A DNA stretch of 64,000 bases from assembly GCA_013396635.1 (NCBI GenBank), contig WBMW01005750.1, forward strand, positions 1-64,000, read 5' to 3'. A program made the translations under genes and the position numbers. Below the pieces are notes generated by a model that had not been told where the DNA came from, did not search any database, and saw only the letters and a program-made list of their open reading frames with translations. Below, one piece after another: positions 62,101 to 64,000 of this stretch (positions within the stretch are counted from its first letter, which is position 1; each line of letters opens with the position of its first letter). Origin of the DNA: Penelope pileata. Lineage: Eukaryota > Chordata > Aves > Galliformes > Cracidae.

Positions 62101-64000
62101 GAAATGCAACAGTGAACTGAAAACACTTGTCTATCCCAGGTGTACCATCCTTTTTTACTGTGTTTGTTATCATGTAGTCTCACATTTTGAAAGTTTGAGT
62201 TTCACATTCAGATTCCTCAGGACCTCGACATGAAATTTGGCATTCCATTATCAAATTTGTACACTTTCTTCCCATCTACTTCAGTGAATCACTTTGTGAA
62301 TGCAGTTTTATCCAAACATCTTGTAACATTTCCAGTAAATCTAAATTTTTAAATCTCTAGTGAATTTGTTTGATTTTCAGTCTGATGAGGGGTGCTGCAC
62401 ATGCGGTAAGCATGGACACCCTTGCTGCTGCACCCCAGGGAGCTCTGAAGCCCTGGGAACAGCAGCAAAGGGCAGGTCCCAAGACCCTGCTGCCTGATGG
62501 TGAGAGATGACAACTTGTAAAAGTTCAACCACATAGCTCAGTCTGAAGCATAAGATTTCATCTCTGGAACTGAAGACAAGGAAGAGTTGTTAGAACTAGA
62601 AAAAAAATTTTCTACCGTGTTGTATCCACATTAGCCTTATTACATAGAAAAAGAAAATATTATGCGTAATCAACTGCCCAAAAAATGACCCAGACAAAAT
62701 ACGTCTTTGTAGCCTGAAGTTGCCCTGAAAGCTTTTGGAGAGTCACAAAGGAAGAAAGTCCCTTGGCTACAGCAGCTTTGTCCTTGTAGAAAGTTGTCCT
62801 CGACTACTTTTTATCTGTAGCCCAACTCCATGGCTTACCACATTTTGGACATGTCCATGTAAGGAAACGTGACATCTTGGGTGGGGAAAGAGGATGGGGA
62901 AAGTATTGCACAGCAGCACAATACTGTGGCTATTCAGTTATAACGTGTCAACTTCAGTGGTTTCATCAAGCTGTTTACAAAAAAGGGATATGGAGAGATA
63001 AAAATGTGAATGTTATTGACACTTGCAGTATGGGCATTGTGTAAAAAAGATATTTGATGAAAAAAATGTAAAACATTTTGTTCTAAAAATTACTAAACAA
63101 CGGTTATCTATAATGTCTGTGTAAAGGTACTGAGCAGACCAAAGCAAAAGGAGGCCTCCAAACCCATGTGTGCAAAAACAACTGTTAGCAAAACTGCAGA
63201 GATACTCCCTTGAGAAAACAAGGTAAATAGAGAGCCTGAACTGCAAGCATCCCTCCATACCATGAAAGTTTTTTCATTCTCATAAGAGTGGAAGCAAAGA
63301 GGTTGTGAGTGGGTGCATCCAACTTAGGACACAGAAAGGCTTCTCAATGCACTGTGATGAGGAGCCAGGATGAACCCTTGGAAACCTCTGCAAGATTACT
63401 GTAATGCTTTGTTCAGACAGAACAGTGATCCATGTTTTTCTGCAGTGGCACAAAGGGTGACAGCTTCACATGCAAAAGACATGGATTAATTTAGCACCAT
63501 TTTCAAAAATGAGATGAAACAATCCATTCAGAATGATATCTGCATAGCACTGTTGGCAGTGGGACTACATCAGTAAAAAGAAAAGAGAATTACTCATCAC
63601 AGACAGAATGAATTAGAGGTGAAAGGAATGAGAACAGGGAAGTCTCAGGATGCCAAAATACCAGATGAGTCATATACAGGTTTCAAACTTCCTTGATTAC
63701 AGTGGGCATTCTTCAGCCCTACAGAATGTGAAGTAACATGAATTACCTTAGCCCACATTCACTGATGTTTAGACAACTGTGCATACTCTTGGTCAGCTGT
63801 GGCACAGAACAGGCACGTGTACATTTGCTGTGGTAATGATGAACAGTTAAATTACGATACAGTAACTGGATTGTAAATCATTGGCCTTAGAGTGAAAGGA
63901 AATCGGACAGATGGTTGAGAAGTTCAGAGAAATAAGGCTGGTGGATATACATGGAGGAAAGAGAGCAATAGGAGGATTTGGAGGAACCCCACAAGTGAGC
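59105..64000. other. Unique non-coding DNA to window end
   Basis: No exon, RNA gene or transposon recognised. GC-richer patches lie near 60940-61160 and 61400-61650, without CpG enrichment strong enough for an island and with featureless overlapping frames. The window ends in unique DNA, so any feature crossing 64000 would be missed. Confidence 0.55.

Noticed and set aside
1..64000. CRISPR arrays, operons, tRNA or rRNA genes
   Set aside because: No regularly spaced repeats, no tightly packed same-strand frames with ribosome-binding sites, and no cloverleaf or rRNA-like sequence was seen. The CR1 and ERVL signatures show a bird nuclear genome.

Overview
The window is nuclear DNA from a vertebrate, almost certainly a bird. 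The main evidence is a set of five CR1 LINE copies, several ending in the ATTCTATG-type 8-bp tail repeat, plus one solo LTR of the avian ERVL type. The copies fit a galliform/anseriform or another bird; the order cannot be settled from sequence reading alone. The rest is AT-rich, CpG-poor, rich in simple repeats and without operons, so it is not prokaryotic. I recognise no exon of a host protein-coding gene, no tRNA, rRNA or snRNA gene and no CpG-island promoter. The window is best read as part of a gene desert or of a very long intron.

Layout. 1-3294: unique DNA with a small homeodomain-site cluster near 519-563. 3306-4743: the best preserved element, a 5'-truncated CR1 (+) with an uninterrupted reverse-transcriptase reading frame and a possible 11-bp target duplication. 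4755-8253: unique. 8254-8570: short 3' end of a second CR1 (+). 8571-11869: unique. 11875-12444: solo ERVL-type LTR in minus orientation, bounded by an exact 5-bp duplication (CCTAG). 12450-35885: unique DNA with A/T tracts and a purine-rich block at 22920-24130 that may be a very old LINE. 35887-36320: CR1 (-) with a frameshift. 36321-56660: unique DNA with GC-richer patches and several stretches that look like conserved non-coding elements, the best at 47880-48480. 56665-57100: a much older CR1 (-). 59005-59104: a CR1 3' tail (+). The rest is unique.

Recognised transposable elements occupy only about 3.3 kb, roughly 5% of the window, which is low but normal for a bird. The genes do not work together as a system. 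The only protein-like sequences are decayed retrotransposon fragments, and none encodes a complete, autonomous element. The points most worth checking are the clean CR1 and LTR insertion boundaries, the accidental in-frame start codon in front of the CR1 reverse transcriptase, the CpG-retaining enhancer-like block at 48153-48267, and a few palindromes and short site clusters. I did not find a convincing new biological system.
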